A stretch of 64,000 bases of DNA, taken from contig NZ_BOMZ01000036.1 in assembly GCF_016862455.1 (NCBI RefSeq), positions 62,001 through 126,000 of the forward strand. Reading direction: 5' to 3'. Shown here piece after piece: positions 1 through 8,617 of this stretch; the first letter of the stretch is position 1; each line of letters opens with the position of its first letter. Origin of the DNA: Actinoplanes utahensis. Its GTDB lineage: Bacteria; Actinomycetota; Actinomycetes; Mycobacteriales; Micromonosporaceae. Made by a program: the position numbers and the translations under genes. Below the pieces are notes generated by a model. The model had not been told where the DNA came from, did no database searches, and was given only the letters and a program-made list of their open reading frames with translations.

Positions 1-2
1 CG

Positions 3-1319
3 GTCGCCAACATCGCGGCCCGGCTCACCGCCTTCCCGCGGGCTCTCGAGCAGTACCGGCGGACCCTGCTGGAGGGCGCGGACTCCGGCCTGATCAGCGC
101 TCGGGCACAGCTGCTGGCGGTGGCCGAGCAGTGCGACGCGTGGACCGACCCGGCCCGTGACGACTTCTTCCACGGGCTCGCCCGCCGGGTCCAGGCGTCC
201 GGGGCGCTGGCCGCGGAGCTCGAGCGCGGGGCGGCCGCGGCGACCGCCGCCACCTTGGACTTCGGGGCCTTCCTGCGTGCGGAGCTGGCCCCGCGCGGGC
301 GGGACAAGGAGGCTGCCGGGCTGGAGCGGTACACGCTCGCCTCGCAGTACTTCCTCGGCGCCAAGGTGGATCTGCGGGAGACGTACCTCTGGGGTTTCGC
401 CGAGCTGGACCGGCTGGAGCGGGAGATGCGCGCGGTGGCCGCACGGATCGCCGGTGCCGGGGCCTCGGTGGATCAGGCGGTGGCCGCGCTGGACGCCGAT
501 CCGGCCCGCAACATCGGCAGCAAGGAGGCCTTCCGCGACTGGATGCAGGCGCTCTCCGACCGGGCCCTCACCGAGCTGAACGGCACCCACTTCGACATCG
601 AGCCGCCGGCTCAGAAGCTCGAGTGCTGCCTCACCCCGACCAGCGACGGCGCCATCTACTACACCGGGCCGAGCGAGGACTTCTCCCGGCCGGGCCGGAT
701 GTGGTGGGCGGTGCCGGAGGGGCAGGCGTCCTTCTCCACCTGGCGGGAGGTGACCACCGTCTACCACGAGGGGGTGCCCGGCCATCACCTCCAGGTCAGC
801 CAGGCGTTGCTCCGGGCCGACACGCTGAACCGCTGGCAGCGGCTGCTCTGCTGGTGCTCCGGGCACGGCGAGGGCTGGGCGTTGTACGCCGAGCGCCTGA
901 TGGACGACCTGGGCTACCTGGCCGATCCGGGCGACCGGCTGGGCATGCTCGACGGTCAGGCGCTGCGGGCGGCCCGGGTGATCGTCGACATCGGCATGCA
1001 TCTGGAGATGGAGATCCCGAAGGACAATCCGTTCGGCTTCCACCCGGGTGGGCGGTGGACACCGGAGCTGGGCTGGGAGTTCCTGCGGGCGCACACCCGG
1101 ATGCAGGAGGACGTCCTGCGGTTCGAGTGGAAGCGCTATCTGGGGTGGCCGGGGCAGGCTCCGTCGTACAAGGTCGGGGAACGGATCTGGCTCCAGGCCC
1201 GCGACGAGGCGAAGCTGCGCAAGGGAAGTGACTTCGACCTCAAGAGCTTCCACCGCGACGCTCTGAACCTCGGGTCGCTCGGTCTGGATCCGCTGCGAAA
1301 GGCACTGGCCAGGATTTGA
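3..1319 (+). CDS. DUF885 family protein, putative metallopeptidase, 5' end cut by the window
   Basis: The reading frame is already open at base 3, so the true start lies outside the window; 438 residues are visible, most of the usual DUF885 length (about 550). The family signature HEGVPGHH is at visible residues 255-262, preceded by a TVYHEG strand. It resembles the HExxH metal site of zinc peptidases, and members are thought to be carboxypeptidase-like, although few have been characterised. No membrane segment is visible in this part. A strong intrinsic terminator follows 8 bases after the stop, so the gene ends its transcription unit. The family call is secure; the substrate is unknown. Confidence 0.88.
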   Translation, partial: VANIAARLTAFPRALEQYRRTLLEGADSGLISARAQLLAVAEQCDAWTDPARDDFFHGLARRVQASGALAAELERGAAAATAATLDFGAFLRAELAPRGRDKEAAGLERYTLASQYFLGAKVDLRETYLWGFAELDRLEREMRAVAARIAGAGASVDQAVAALDADPARNIGSKEAFRDWMQALSDRALTELNGTHFDIEPPAQKLECCLTPTSDGAIYYTGPSEDFSRPGRMWWAVPEGQASFSTWREVTTVYHEGVPGHHLQVSQALLRADTLNRWQRLLCWCSGHGEGWALYAERLMDDLGYLADPGDRLGMLDGQALRAARVIVDIGMHLEMEIPKDNPFGFHPGGRWTPELGWEFLRAHTRMQEDVLRFEWKRYLGWPGQAPSYKVGERIWLQARDEAKLRKGSDFDLKSFHRDALNLGSLGLDPLRKALARI

Positions 1320-1327
1320 GTCATTCA

Positions 1328-1360
1328 GGCCTCTCCGCCCCGAAACGGGACGGAGAGGCC
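1328..1360 (+). terminator. Intrinsic terminator of the DUF885 gene
   Basis: GGCCTCTCCG pairs perfectly with CGGAGAGGCC, and an inner CCCCG/CGGG pairing closes a three-base AAA loop. A short T-containing run (CGTTCTT) follows. Confidence 0.8.
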
Positions 1361-1741
1361 CGTTCTTATGTGTCAGCGCGATTACCCGGCGTGATATTGC
1401 TTCGCAGTGCCACCATTCCAATACGCTGTGTGAATTCCGGTACGCCGAGATGTAACAAATCCGAAGTAGAACTCATATTCACGTCGGCACGACGGTACGG
1501 ATACGATCTCCCGCGGCGCTCCCGGCTTGGCATTCCCCCACCCCCGGCCCCCTGGCTGAACGCTCGTACAGCCAAGTCGGCGACGTCGCGTATCCCCCGA
1601 TCAGCCGAGCGAACTCTGACCCTTGGAAAGGGGTTTTCTGAGGATTTCTCGGATAGATTGACCCGGATCGGTGCGCCCGCATGGCTACTCTCCGTAGCCC
1701 CCCATTGGCCCATCGCGTGTGCATGGCGGAGGACTTAAGCA
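1361..1741. other. Intergenic region upstream of the conservon
   Basis: About 380 bases without a credible gene. It is less GC-rich than its surroundings, as expected of a promoter region. A short inverted repeat, GGCTAC-N5-GTAGCC, lies at 1683-1699, and a GGAGGA ribosome binding site at 1728-1733 serves the next gene. I could not pick out a convincing -35/-10 pair. Confidence 0.6.
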
Positions 1742-2854
1742 ATGTCAGTCTCGGTGAACAGCCGGCGAGCCCGTTTACGCTCCGCTCTCGCGGTGGTGCT
1801 GACGGTTCTCGTGGTGCTGCCGACCGCAGGTCTGTTCCTGCGCGTCCTGGATGAGAACTCGACTCAGCGGGACGAGACGGAGATCAAGCAGCAGGGCGTC
1901 GAGTACCTGGCGGCACTGGCCCCGCTCATCAGCGGTCTGGCCGAATCGCAGTCCTCGGCCCTGCAGGGCGTGGGCGCCGAGCCGGCCGCCCTGACCGCCG
2001 CCGTCGCCCGGGTTGAGGGCGTGGACGAGCGGCTCGGCGAGGTTCTGGACACCACCAGCCGCTGGTCCGGGCTGAAGGAGAAGATCGGTCGCCTGCCCGG
2101 CATCACCGGCAACTCCGACCAGATCTTCGAGGCGCACGTCGAGGCCGGCGACCTGGCGCTGGAGCTGTACGGCGAGGTTCGCGAGAACGCCCGGCTCAAC
2201 CAGGACGCGCAGAGCGACATCTGGTTCCTCCAGGAAGCCATCGCGGTCGACATGCCCGAGGCCGTCACCAACGTGAGCCGGATGGGCGACCTGGCGAACA
2301 TGGTCGCCGCCGCCAAGGCGAACAAGCGCGCGCAGCTCCAGGTCGAGTTCGGCGCCGCCGTCCTGGCCGTCCAGGAGAGCGTCGACGAGTTGACCGACAA
2401 CCTGCAGGCCGCGGCCGAGGACACCGAGAGCTCCACGCTGGCCAGCAACACGGTGAACAACCTCGACCAGTTCCGGCGCGGTATCGAGGCGGCCAACCGT
2501 GGCGCCAACTTCGGCGGCAACCCGGACGTCTCCACCCTGGTGACCGCGCAGGGCACGCTGACCAACGCACTGAACGCGCTGACCACGGTCCTGCTCAAGG
2601 AGACGTCGACGCTGCTCGACGAGCGGCTCGACGAGCTCAACTACCGCCGGGCCGAGGCCTGGGCGCTGCTCGCCGTCGCGATCGCGCTGATCGTGGTCGC
2701 CACCATCTGGACCACCAGCCGGGCCGTCAAGGTCCGCGGCGAGGAGAGCGCCGCGAGCGGCCTGGACGTCTCGGTCAAGGGCGACAACCCGCCGCAGGCG
2801 CCGGCCTACCCCGCCGGCGGCTTCGGTACCGGCACGCCGGCGTGGGAGCGTTAA
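1742..2854 (+). CDS. Two-TM extracytoplasmic sensor-like protein leading the conservon
   Basis: A 370-residue protein with an N-terminal membrane segment (about residues 12-32), a mostly helical, acidic extracytoplasmic region, and a second membrane segment near 302-318 (ALLAVAIALIVVATIW), followed by a short Pro/Gly-rich tail. There is no kinase, HAMP or methyl-accepting region. The ATG has GGAGGA 8 bases upstream. The stop lies one base before the GTG of cvnA, so the two are almost certainly one operon. Its topology mimics the sensor half of CvnA, and a role as partner sensor or modulator of that kinase is inference. No characterised family was recognised. Confidence 0.75.
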   Translation: MSVSVNSRRARLRSALAVVLTVLVVLPTAGLFLRVLDENSTQRDETEIKQQGVEYLAALAPLISGLAESQSSALQGVGAEPAALTAAVARVEGVDERLGEVLDTTSRWSGLKEKIGRLPGITGNSDQIFEAHVEAGDLALELYGEVRENARLNQDAQSDIWFLQEAIAVDMPEAVTNVSRMGDLANMVAAAKANKRAQLQVEFGAAVLAVQESVDELTDNLQAAAEDTESSTLASNTVNNLDQFRRGIEAANRGANFGGNPDVSTLVTAQGTLTNALNALTTVLLKETSTLLDERLDELNYRRAEAWALLAVAIALIVVATIWTTSRAVKVRGEESAASGLDVSVKGDNPPQAPAYPAGGFGTGTPAWER

Positions 2855-2855
2855 G

Positions 2856-5825
2856 GTGCTATTCGGTAAGTTCCGCATTCTGGGCAAACTCGCCCTGCTC
2901 ATCCTCGTGCCGCTGCTCGGCGTCGTCGGCCTGGCCGTGCCGGTCATCTGGGAGCGTATCGACGCGGCCACCACCGCCGGGAACATCTCGGACACCGTTC
3001 AGCGGGCCACGCAGGTGAGCTCGGCGGTCATCGAGTTGCAGGAAGAGCGACTGCTGTCGGTCGGCTACAAGCTCGGCCTGGTGGACCGCCCGACCCTCGT
3101 CGTGCAGAGCGCCGAGGCCGCCGACATGGTGGCCGGCCTCGCCGAGGACGAGGACAACCCGGTCGAGCTGCGCCGTGCCATCGCCGGCGCCGCCCGGCTC
3201 AACAGCACCCGGCAGAACGTGCTGAACGGCGCGATCGACGTCGTCACCATCATCGAGGACTTCACCGACTCGATCGGCCCGCTGATCGACGGTCTGGGCC
3301 TGTCCACCAGCGCCGACCTGACCACCGGCGTCGGCCAGCAGGTCTACGCCCTGGACCGCGCCATGCGCTCCGACGACCTGATCAGCCAGGCGTCCTGTTA
3401 CCTCGCCGCGGCCGTGGTCGCGGCCGGCAAGCCACAGTCCGCGCAGGGCGCGTCCCTGCTGCTGAGCCAGTTCAGCTCCACTTTCGCCCAGCTGTCGTCG
3501 ATCATCACGACGTCGAAGGTGTACTTCACCGACCCGCAGTACAAGCTCTATCTCAGCACCCAGCAGGCGTTCAACTCGCGCGTCGGCCCGAAGTTCACCG
3601 CGGCTCTCGCGTCGAACCCGACGCTGGCGCTGCGCGACCTGAAGATCAAGACGCTGTACCCGTCGCTCCAGACGGTGACCATCCTGGGTAGCTTCGTCGA
3701 GAAGCGCGTGGCCCACGACGTGGACAACGCGGTCCTCGAGAACCGGGACAGCGCCATCCGGCAGTCGGCGCTCATCGGTGGTGGCGCCTTCCTGCTGCTG
3801 ATCCTGGTGGTCACGCTGTCGATCTTCATGGCCCGCGCGGTCGCCCGGCCGCTGCGCCGTCTGACCACCTCGGCCGACCGGATCGCCCGTGAGGCCGAGG
3901 CCGAGCTCGAGCGGGTGGCCGACGACGAGGCCGAGGCCCAGGTCCGCCCGATCCGCCTGGACCCGGTCGACGTCGAGGCCCAGGACGAGATCGGTGACCT
4001 GGCCCGCGCGTTCGACCGGGTGCAGACCACCGCCGCCCGGCTGGTGCAGCGCCAGGTGGACGGCCGCCGCAACGTCGCCCAGATGTTCGGCCACGTCGGC
4101 CGGCGTACCCAGAACCTGGTCGGCCGTCAGCTGAGCCTGATCGACTCCCTGGAGCGCCGGGAGACCGATAGCGACCGCCTGCGCGAGCTCTACCGTCTGG
4201 ACCACATGTCCAGCCGTCTGCGCCGGAACGCGTCCGCGCTCGTCGTGCTCTCCGGTGGCGCCGGCGCGAACGAGCACATGGCCCCGCTGCCCCTCTCCGA
4301 CGTGGTCCGTCTCGCCCTCGGTGAGATCGAGGACTACACCCGTGTCGAGGTGGACATCCCGGACGAGATCGTCGTGGTCCCGGCCGTCCTGGCCGACCTG
4401 ACGCTGCTCCTGGCCGAGCTGCTGGAGAACGCCACCACGTTCTCCCCGCCGCACACCAACGTCACGGTCACCGCCGACGAGCTGCGGGGCGGCGCCCGCC
4501 TCGCGATCATCGACCACGGTCTCGGCCTCGCGCCCGAGCGTCTGGCCGAGGAGAACGCGCGACTGACCCGCCGTGAGCGTCTCGACCTGGCGCCCACCGA
4601 GGTTCTGGGTCTCTTCGTGGTCGGCCGGCTCGCCCGCCGGCACGGCATCGAGGTGACCCTGACCGACACCCCGGACGGCGGTCTGACCGCCTGGATCGAC
4701 CTCAACTCGTCGCACCTGATCGCCCGGGTGGAGAACCTCGCCCCGATCGCGCCGGCCGCCTACCCGGCGCCCGCGGTGCAGGCGCCGCCGGCGGTGCCCC
4801 AGCTGTCCGCCGAGCCCGCTTCGTTCGGCACGTCCCCCGCCTACTCGGGTGCGCTGCGCGGCAACACCACCGAGGTCGCGATCGCCAGCGCCGGGGTCCG
4901 CTCGGTGCCCGGCAGCCAGCAGCCGTTCGACCCGGTGGTGCTGAACCGCGCCACGCAGATCGTCGAGACCGGCCACTCGTGGAACGCGTTCGGCCCGTCC
5001 TCCGCGCCGGCCCTGGACAGCGCTCCCGCCGACCCGTACGCGGGCCAGCCCGTCTACGACGCCGAGCCGGTCTGGACGCCGCCCGCGGCCTTCCAGGCGC
5101 CGGCCTACCCGTCGGCCGGTGGCTACCCGGAGCCGGTGCAGCAGTACGACATGGGCACCCCGGTCGCCGGCCGTGTCCCGGCCGCGCTTCCGGAGCTGCC
5201 CCCGGCCCAGCCGGGCTGGAGCGCCGAGGTGGCCGTCCAGCCGACCTGGAACGTGCCGGCCCCGGCCTCCGCCCCGGCGCCCGAGCCGGCGCCCGTGGTG
5301 GAGCCGCCGGTCGTCCCGGCGCCGCCGCAGCAGCGTCCCGGCGCCGCCCCGCTGCGCCGCCGGGTCCCCGGCAGCCAGCTGCCGGAGGAGAGCGCGCCGC
5401 ACCAGCTCGCCGCCCCAAAGACGCAGGACGACGCACTGGCCGCCCGGGCCATGTTCGACGCCTTCGAGGCCGGGGTGAGCAAGGCGCAGTGGGACGCCGG
5501 TGACACCAGCGTCTCGATCCCCGCTCCGGACCTCAGCAGCTCATCGTGGAACACGCCGGCCCCGGTGTCGCCCGCGGTCTCCGTCCCGGCGCCGGCCACC
5601 TCGCCGGTGCCGCCGCCTCCGCCGGCCTCCAACGGTTCGGCTCCGCTGACCCGTCGCGTTCCGGGTGCGACCCTCCCGCGCGACGAGATGCACCAACCGA
5701 TCACCCCGCCGGCCCCAGCCACGCTGGATCCCGAGGCCGCACGGGCTCTCATGGATCAGTTCGAGTACGGAGTCGCACTCGCACTGAATGAAAGTCAGCC
5801 ACAACACGAGGGACAACCGCGATGA
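2856..5825 (+). CDS. cvnA: Nitrate/nitrite-sensor-type histidine kinase, conservon CvnA
   Basis: A 989-residue kinase-like membrane protein. Domains in order: TM1 (about 9-30), extracellular NIT-like helical sensor (about 45-290), TM2 (about 305-328), HAMP, a dimerisation region with GHVGRRTQNL and LDHMSSRLRR, and a HATPase domain with N box ELLENATTFS near residue 520 and G box DHGLGLAPE. A long Pro/Ala-rich disordered tail makes up roughly the last 350 residues, with repeated LRRRVPGSQLP/LTRRVPGATLP motifs, a feature common in conservon kinases. GTG start; the end overlaps cvnB by ATGA. In Streptomyces, CvnA proteins form membrane complexes with CvnB-D that behave like eukaryotic G-protein-coupled modules. 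No response regulator is nearby, as usual for conservons. Confidence 0.92.
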   Translation: MLFGKFRILGKLALLILVPLLGVVGLAVPVIWERIDAATTAGNISDTVQRATQVSSAVIELQEERLLSVGYKLGLVDRPTLVVQSAEAADMVAGLAEDEDNPVELRRAIAGAARLNSTRQNVLNGAIDVVTIIEDFTDSIGPLIDGLGLSTSADLTTGVGQQVYALDRAMRSDDLISQASCYLAAAVVAAGKPQSAQGASLLLSQFSSTFAQLSSIITTSKVYFTDPQYKLYLSTQQAFNSRVGPKFTAALASNPTLALRDLKIKTLYPSLQTVTILGSFVEKRVAHDVDNAVLENRDSAIRQSALIGGGAFLLLILVVTLSIFMARAVARPLRRLTTSADRIAREAEAELERVADDEAEAQVRPIRLDPVDVEAQDEIGDLARAFDRVQTTAARLVQRQVDGRRNVAQMFGHVGRRTQNLVGRQLSLIDSLERRETDSDRLRELYRLDHMSSRLRRNASALVVLSGGAGANEHMAPLPLSDVVRLALGEIEDYTRVEVDIPDEIVVVPAVLADLTLLLAELLENATTFSPPHTNVTVTADELRGGARLAIIDHGLGLAPERLAEENARLTRRERLDLAPTEVLGLFVVGRLARRHGIEVTLTDTPDGGLTAWIDLNSSHLIARVENLAPIAPAAYPAPAVQAPPAVPQLSAEPASFGTSPAYSGALRGNTTEVAIASAGVRSVPGSQQPFDPVVLNRATQIVETGHSWNAFGPSSAPALDSAPADPYAGQPVYDAEPVWTPPAAFQAPAYPSAGGYPEPVQQYDMGTPVAGRVPAALPELPPAQPGWSAEVAVQPTWNVPAPASAPAPEPAPVVEPPVVPAPPQQRPGAAPLRRRVPGSQLPEESAPHQLAAPKTQDDALAARAMFDAFEAGVSKAQWDAGDTSVSIPAPDLSSSSWNTPAPVSPAVSVPAPATSPVPPPPPASNGSAPLTRRVPGATLPRDEMHQPITPPAPATLDPEAARALMDQFEYGVALALNESQPQHEGQPR

Positions 5826-6268
5826 CTTCCCCTTACTCCACCGCGCCAAGTCAGCTCAGCGCTGAAGCCAAAACCTTCAACTGGCTGCTGGACTCGTTCA
5901 CCTCCGGCACCGCGGGCGTGATCGAAGCGATCGCCGTCTCCTCGGACGGTCTGCTGATGGCGATGTCGGCGATCAAGGACCGGCCCAACGCCGAGCGTCT
6001 CGCCGCGGTCGTCTCCGGTCTGACCAGCCTCGCCGGCGGTGCCGCCAGCTGGTACCGGCTGGGCGCCCTGAACAGGGTCATCATCGACATGGCCGACGGT
6101 TACCTGCTGGTCACGGCGATCAGCGCGGGTTCGGTGCTGGGTGTCATCGCGGACCGGTCGGCCAACCTCGGCACCCTGGCGTACGAGATGACCCTCTTCG
6201 CGAGCCGAGCCGGTGGCGCGCTGAGCCCGCGTCTCATCGCCGAGTTGAAGAACGCCGTTCAGCAATGA
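5822..6268 (+). CDS. cvnB: Roadblock/LC7 domain protein, conservon CvnB
   Basis: A 148-residue cytoplasmic protein with the Roadblock/LC7 fold: central segment GTAGVIEAIAVSSDGLLMAM followed by the alternating strand/helix pattern and a conserved LITAISAGSVLGV-like strand. It overlaps cvnA and cvnC by ATGA at both ends, so translation is coupled. Roadblock proteins act as regulators or GTPase-activating partners of small GTPases; here the partner is expected to be CvnD. Length and position match the family exactly. Confidence 0.93.
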   Translation: MTSPYSTAPSQLSAEAKTFNWLLDSFTSGTAGVIEAIAVSSDGLLMAMSAIKDRPNAERLAAVVSGLTSLAGGAASWYRLGALNRVIIDMADGYLLVTAISAGSVLGVIADRSANLGTLAYEMTLFASRAGGALSPRLIAELKNAVQQ

Positions 6269-6726
6269 CCTATCCGGACCCCGACGACCCGGTACCTCCG
6301 GCGCGCCCCGGAGTCCGGCCCTTCCTGCAATCCGGTCCTCAGCACTCGACCGGTGGCTACACCCCTACCGGGGAGCAACCGCCGGTCGAGGCCTCGACCA
6401 CCAAGCTGCGCCCGTTCGTCATCACGTCCGGGCGGACCGATGGAGGCGACCCCGACATCGGTATGGAGACTCAGGTGACGCTGGTGCCTGGTGCGCCACC
6501 GTCCCGGCTCTCACCGGAAACCAGGGCGATCGTGTCTCTCTGTGAGGAGAGCCCGATCTCGGTAGCCGAGATCTCCGCACGCTTGCGCCTGCACCTGGGC
6601 GTCACCCGGATCCTGGTCGGCGACCTCCGCGCCGCCGGTCAGCTCGACGTCCACGTGCTGGAGAACGACACACCCGACCCCGACACCATCATGCGAGTGA
6701 TCCGTGGACTTCGATCCATCAGCTAA
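6265..6726 (+). CDS. cvnC: DUF742 winged-helix-like protein, conservon CvnC
   Basis: 153 residues. A Pro-rich N-terminus of about 75 residues precedes the DUF742 core (RLSPETRAIVSLCEESPIS, then ISARLRLHLGVTRILVGDL), which resembles a winged helix that selects an input state. The ATG lies in the ATGA overlap with cvnB; the 3' end overlaps cvnD by 23 bases. The molecular role of DUF742 proteins is poorly known; some conservon work suggests that they bridge kinase and GTPase. Confidence 0.92.
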   Translation: MTYPDPDDPVPPARPGVRPFLQSGPQHSTGGYTPTGEQPPVEASTTKLRPFVITSGRTDGGDPDIGMETQVTLVPGAPPSRLSPETRAIVSLCEESPISVAEISARLRLHLGVTRILVGDLRAAGQLDVHVLENDTPDPDTIMRVIRGLRSIS

Positions 6727-7330
6727 CCGCGTCGTCGGTACCGCGCGCATACCCGGCGCTCCGGCGCCCAAGAAGGCGCCGGTCCCGGTCAAGATCATCG
6801 TGGCCGGCGGCTTCGGGGTCGGCAAGACGACCACCGTCGGCGCCATCTCCGAGATCGCGCCGCTCACCACCGAGGCCGAGATGACCTCGGAGTCGGTCGG
6901 CATCGACAACCCCGGCCAGGCGGTCCTGAAGACCGGTACGACCGTGGCGATGGACTTCGGCGTCCTCACCATCGACCAGACCCTGAAGCTCTACATCTTC
7001 GGCACGCCGGGTCAGACCCGGTTCGCCTTCATGTGGGACGACCTGGTCAAGGGCGCCCTCGGGGCTCTGGTCGTGGTGGACACCAACCGCATCGACGACT
7101 GCTATCCGGCGGTCGACTACTTCGAGCGGGCCGGCCTGCCGTTCGTGGTCGGCATCAACACCTTCAACGGGCAGATGGCCTACAGCGTCGACGAGGTGCG
7201 GTGGGCCCTCGCGGTGCGTGAAGACGTACCGGTCATATCCTTCGATGCACGCTTCCGCGCATCGGTGCGCGATGCCCTTCTCGTGGTCCTGGACCAGGCT
7301 CTCGACAAGGCGATCCGTATGAAGTCGTAG
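6704..7330 (+). CDS. cvnD: Small GTPase-like ATP/GTP-binding protein, conservon CvnD
   Basis: 208 residues with P-loop GGFGVGKTT near residues 33-41, switch region TTEAEMTSESVGID, the G3-like motif FGTPGQTRF, and a NTFNGQ segment in the position of the nucleotide-specificity loop. This is the MglA-like/CvnD class of bacterial small GTPases. The GTG start lies inside the end of cvnC, so expression is coupled. It is the output GTPase of the conservon; its effector is unknown. Confidence 0.92.
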   Translation: MDFDPSANRVVGTARIPGAPAPKKAPVPVKIIVAGGFGVGKTTTVGAISEIAPLTTEAEMTSESVGIDNPGQAVLKTGTTVAMDFGVLTIDQTLKLYIFGTPGQTRFAFMWDDLVKGALGALVVVDTNRIDDCYPAVDYFERAGLPFVVGINTFNGQMAYSVDEVRWALAVREDVPVISFDARFRASVRDALLVVLDQALDKAIRMKS

Positions 7331-7450
7331 GGTGTGGACCCGGTCGCCCGGTGACGGTTTCCCGCAACCCGCGGACGGGACGGTTTCCAAACCGGCCCGC
7401 GGAGGGGCAGAGTTGAGTACCGGGCGACCTGTAGGAAAAGGACGGTGACC

Positions 7451-8329
7451 GTGCGAGGCGGACTGGACGACGCGCTCGACAAGCTCGCCCGGCGGGACGA
7501 GTTGAGGCGACGCGCCGCCGGCGAGAGCGGTAACAGCGGCACTCCGCCGGCGGTGACCGAGCTGGTCGAGGCGATCGCGGGCGTGATCTCCCGCAATCCG
7601 CAGCTGGGTGTCACGGTCGGCGTCGAGGGCGCCGGTGATCCGGTGCTGCTGCATTTCACGATGGCCGACGGCGTGGTCCAGGTGACCGCCGACAACACGG
7701 TCGCGGCCCGGGCCACCGAGGCGGGCCCACGGCACGCCGATTTCGAGATCGACATCGAAGAGCCGGCCGAGGCGCCCCCGCCGCCGGCTCCCGCACAGGC
7801 GTCACCGCCCCCACCCGAGCCGGCGCCATCGGCTCCCGCGCCGGAGCGGCCCCGGGCCAGTCACGACGACCAGGACCGGTTCGGCCCGACCGATTTCGAT
7901 TACGACTACGCCGAGCCGAGCACTGCCGAGCAGCCACTGGTCGCGCCCCGGCACGAGGCGCCCGCGCAATCCTTCCCCGCGGAGCGGCAGTTCGGCCACG
8001 AGCACCTGGGTTACGAGGCGGCCGGCTACGCCGACCAGGGCAACATCACCCCGCATCCGTTCGCGGCGACTCCGCCGCCGCCGGTGCCACCCCAGACACC
8101 CCCGCCGCCGTACGCGGCCGCGCCGCCCCCGTACGCGCCTCATCCGTACGCCGACGCCCCGGCCGCCCCCTTCCCGGCGCAGCACGCCGAGCCGCAGCCC
8201 GGTTTCCCGGAGCCGCTGCCCGAGCCGATCCCGCTGCAGGTGGAACGCCCGGAGGAGACCGAGATGGCGGCCCGTCGCCTGGCCGCGATGCTGCGCGACA
8301 ATCCCACCCTGCTCGACGACCCCCAGTAA
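7451..8329 (+). CDS. Proline-rich protein of unknown function next to the conservon
   Basis: 292 residues. The first 90 or so look folded (helix with DDALDKLARRDELRRR, then strands around VTVGVEGAGDPVLLHFTM). The rest is Pro/Ala/Glu-rich with PPPPYA-type repeats, ending in a helix (ETEMAARRLAAMLRDNPTLLDD). I prefer GTG 7451 because AAAAGGA ends 8 bases upstream; GTG 7445 would leave only 2 bases. It lies 120 bases after cvnD on the same strand and shares the low-complexity style of CvnA, so a link to the conservon is possible but unproven. No family recognised. Confidence 0.7.
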   Translation: MRGGLDDALDKLARRDELRRRAAGESGNSGTPPAVTELVEAIAGVISRNPQLGVTVGVEGAGDPVLLHFTMADGVVQVTADNTVAARATEAGPRHADFEIDIEEPAEAPPPPAPAQASPPPPEPAPSAPAPERPRASHDDQDRFGPTDFDYDYAEPSTAEQPLVAPRHEAPAQSFPAERQFGHEHLGYEAAGYADQGNITPHPFAATPPPPVPPQTPPPPYAAAPPPYAPHPYADAPAAPFPAQHAEPQPGFPEPLPEPIPLQVERPEETEMAARRLAAMLRDNPTLLDDPQ

Positions 8330-8336
8330 CCCGGCA

Positions 8337-8358
8337 ATCACTGGTAGTAATCAGTGAT
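8337..8358. repeat. Inverted repeat after the proline-rich gene
   Basis: ATCACTG, an 8-base loop, then CAGTGAT, beginning 8 bases after the stop. There is no T tract, so it could be a weak terminator or mRNA-stabilising hairpin. The rest of the gap up to 8617 holds the promoter region of the glycosyltransferase, with no obvious gene. Confidence 0.45.
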
Positions 8359-8617
8359 CCACACCCCCTGAAGTCACTCTCCGCATTCGGCCGACTCCGC
8401 GCCGCCACTGCCGCCAAATGCCGGTTTCGCCCCTGATCGCGCCCGGTTTCGCCTGGTCAGTGAAGTCTGAGATGTCTGTGTTAGACCTTTCGGTCAGCTT
8501 TGACCACCATCCCGCTCACGCCCCTTGAGTGACGCTCGGTAGTTCCCTAATGTCCTATTACGTCCACGCCACCGAGCCTGGACGACACGGACAGTGAGCA
8601 ACATGGGGGAGGTACCG

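Noticed and set aside
1775..2995. 406-codon minus-strand frame opposite the sensor gene
   Set aside because: GC-driven antisense frame that crosses the gene boundary; no ribosome binding site and no family features.
2859..5402. 847-codon open frame on the minus strand opposite cvnA
   Set aside because: It mirrors the codon pattern of cvnA; composition is low-complexity with no fold signature, while the plus strand has clear kinase motifs.
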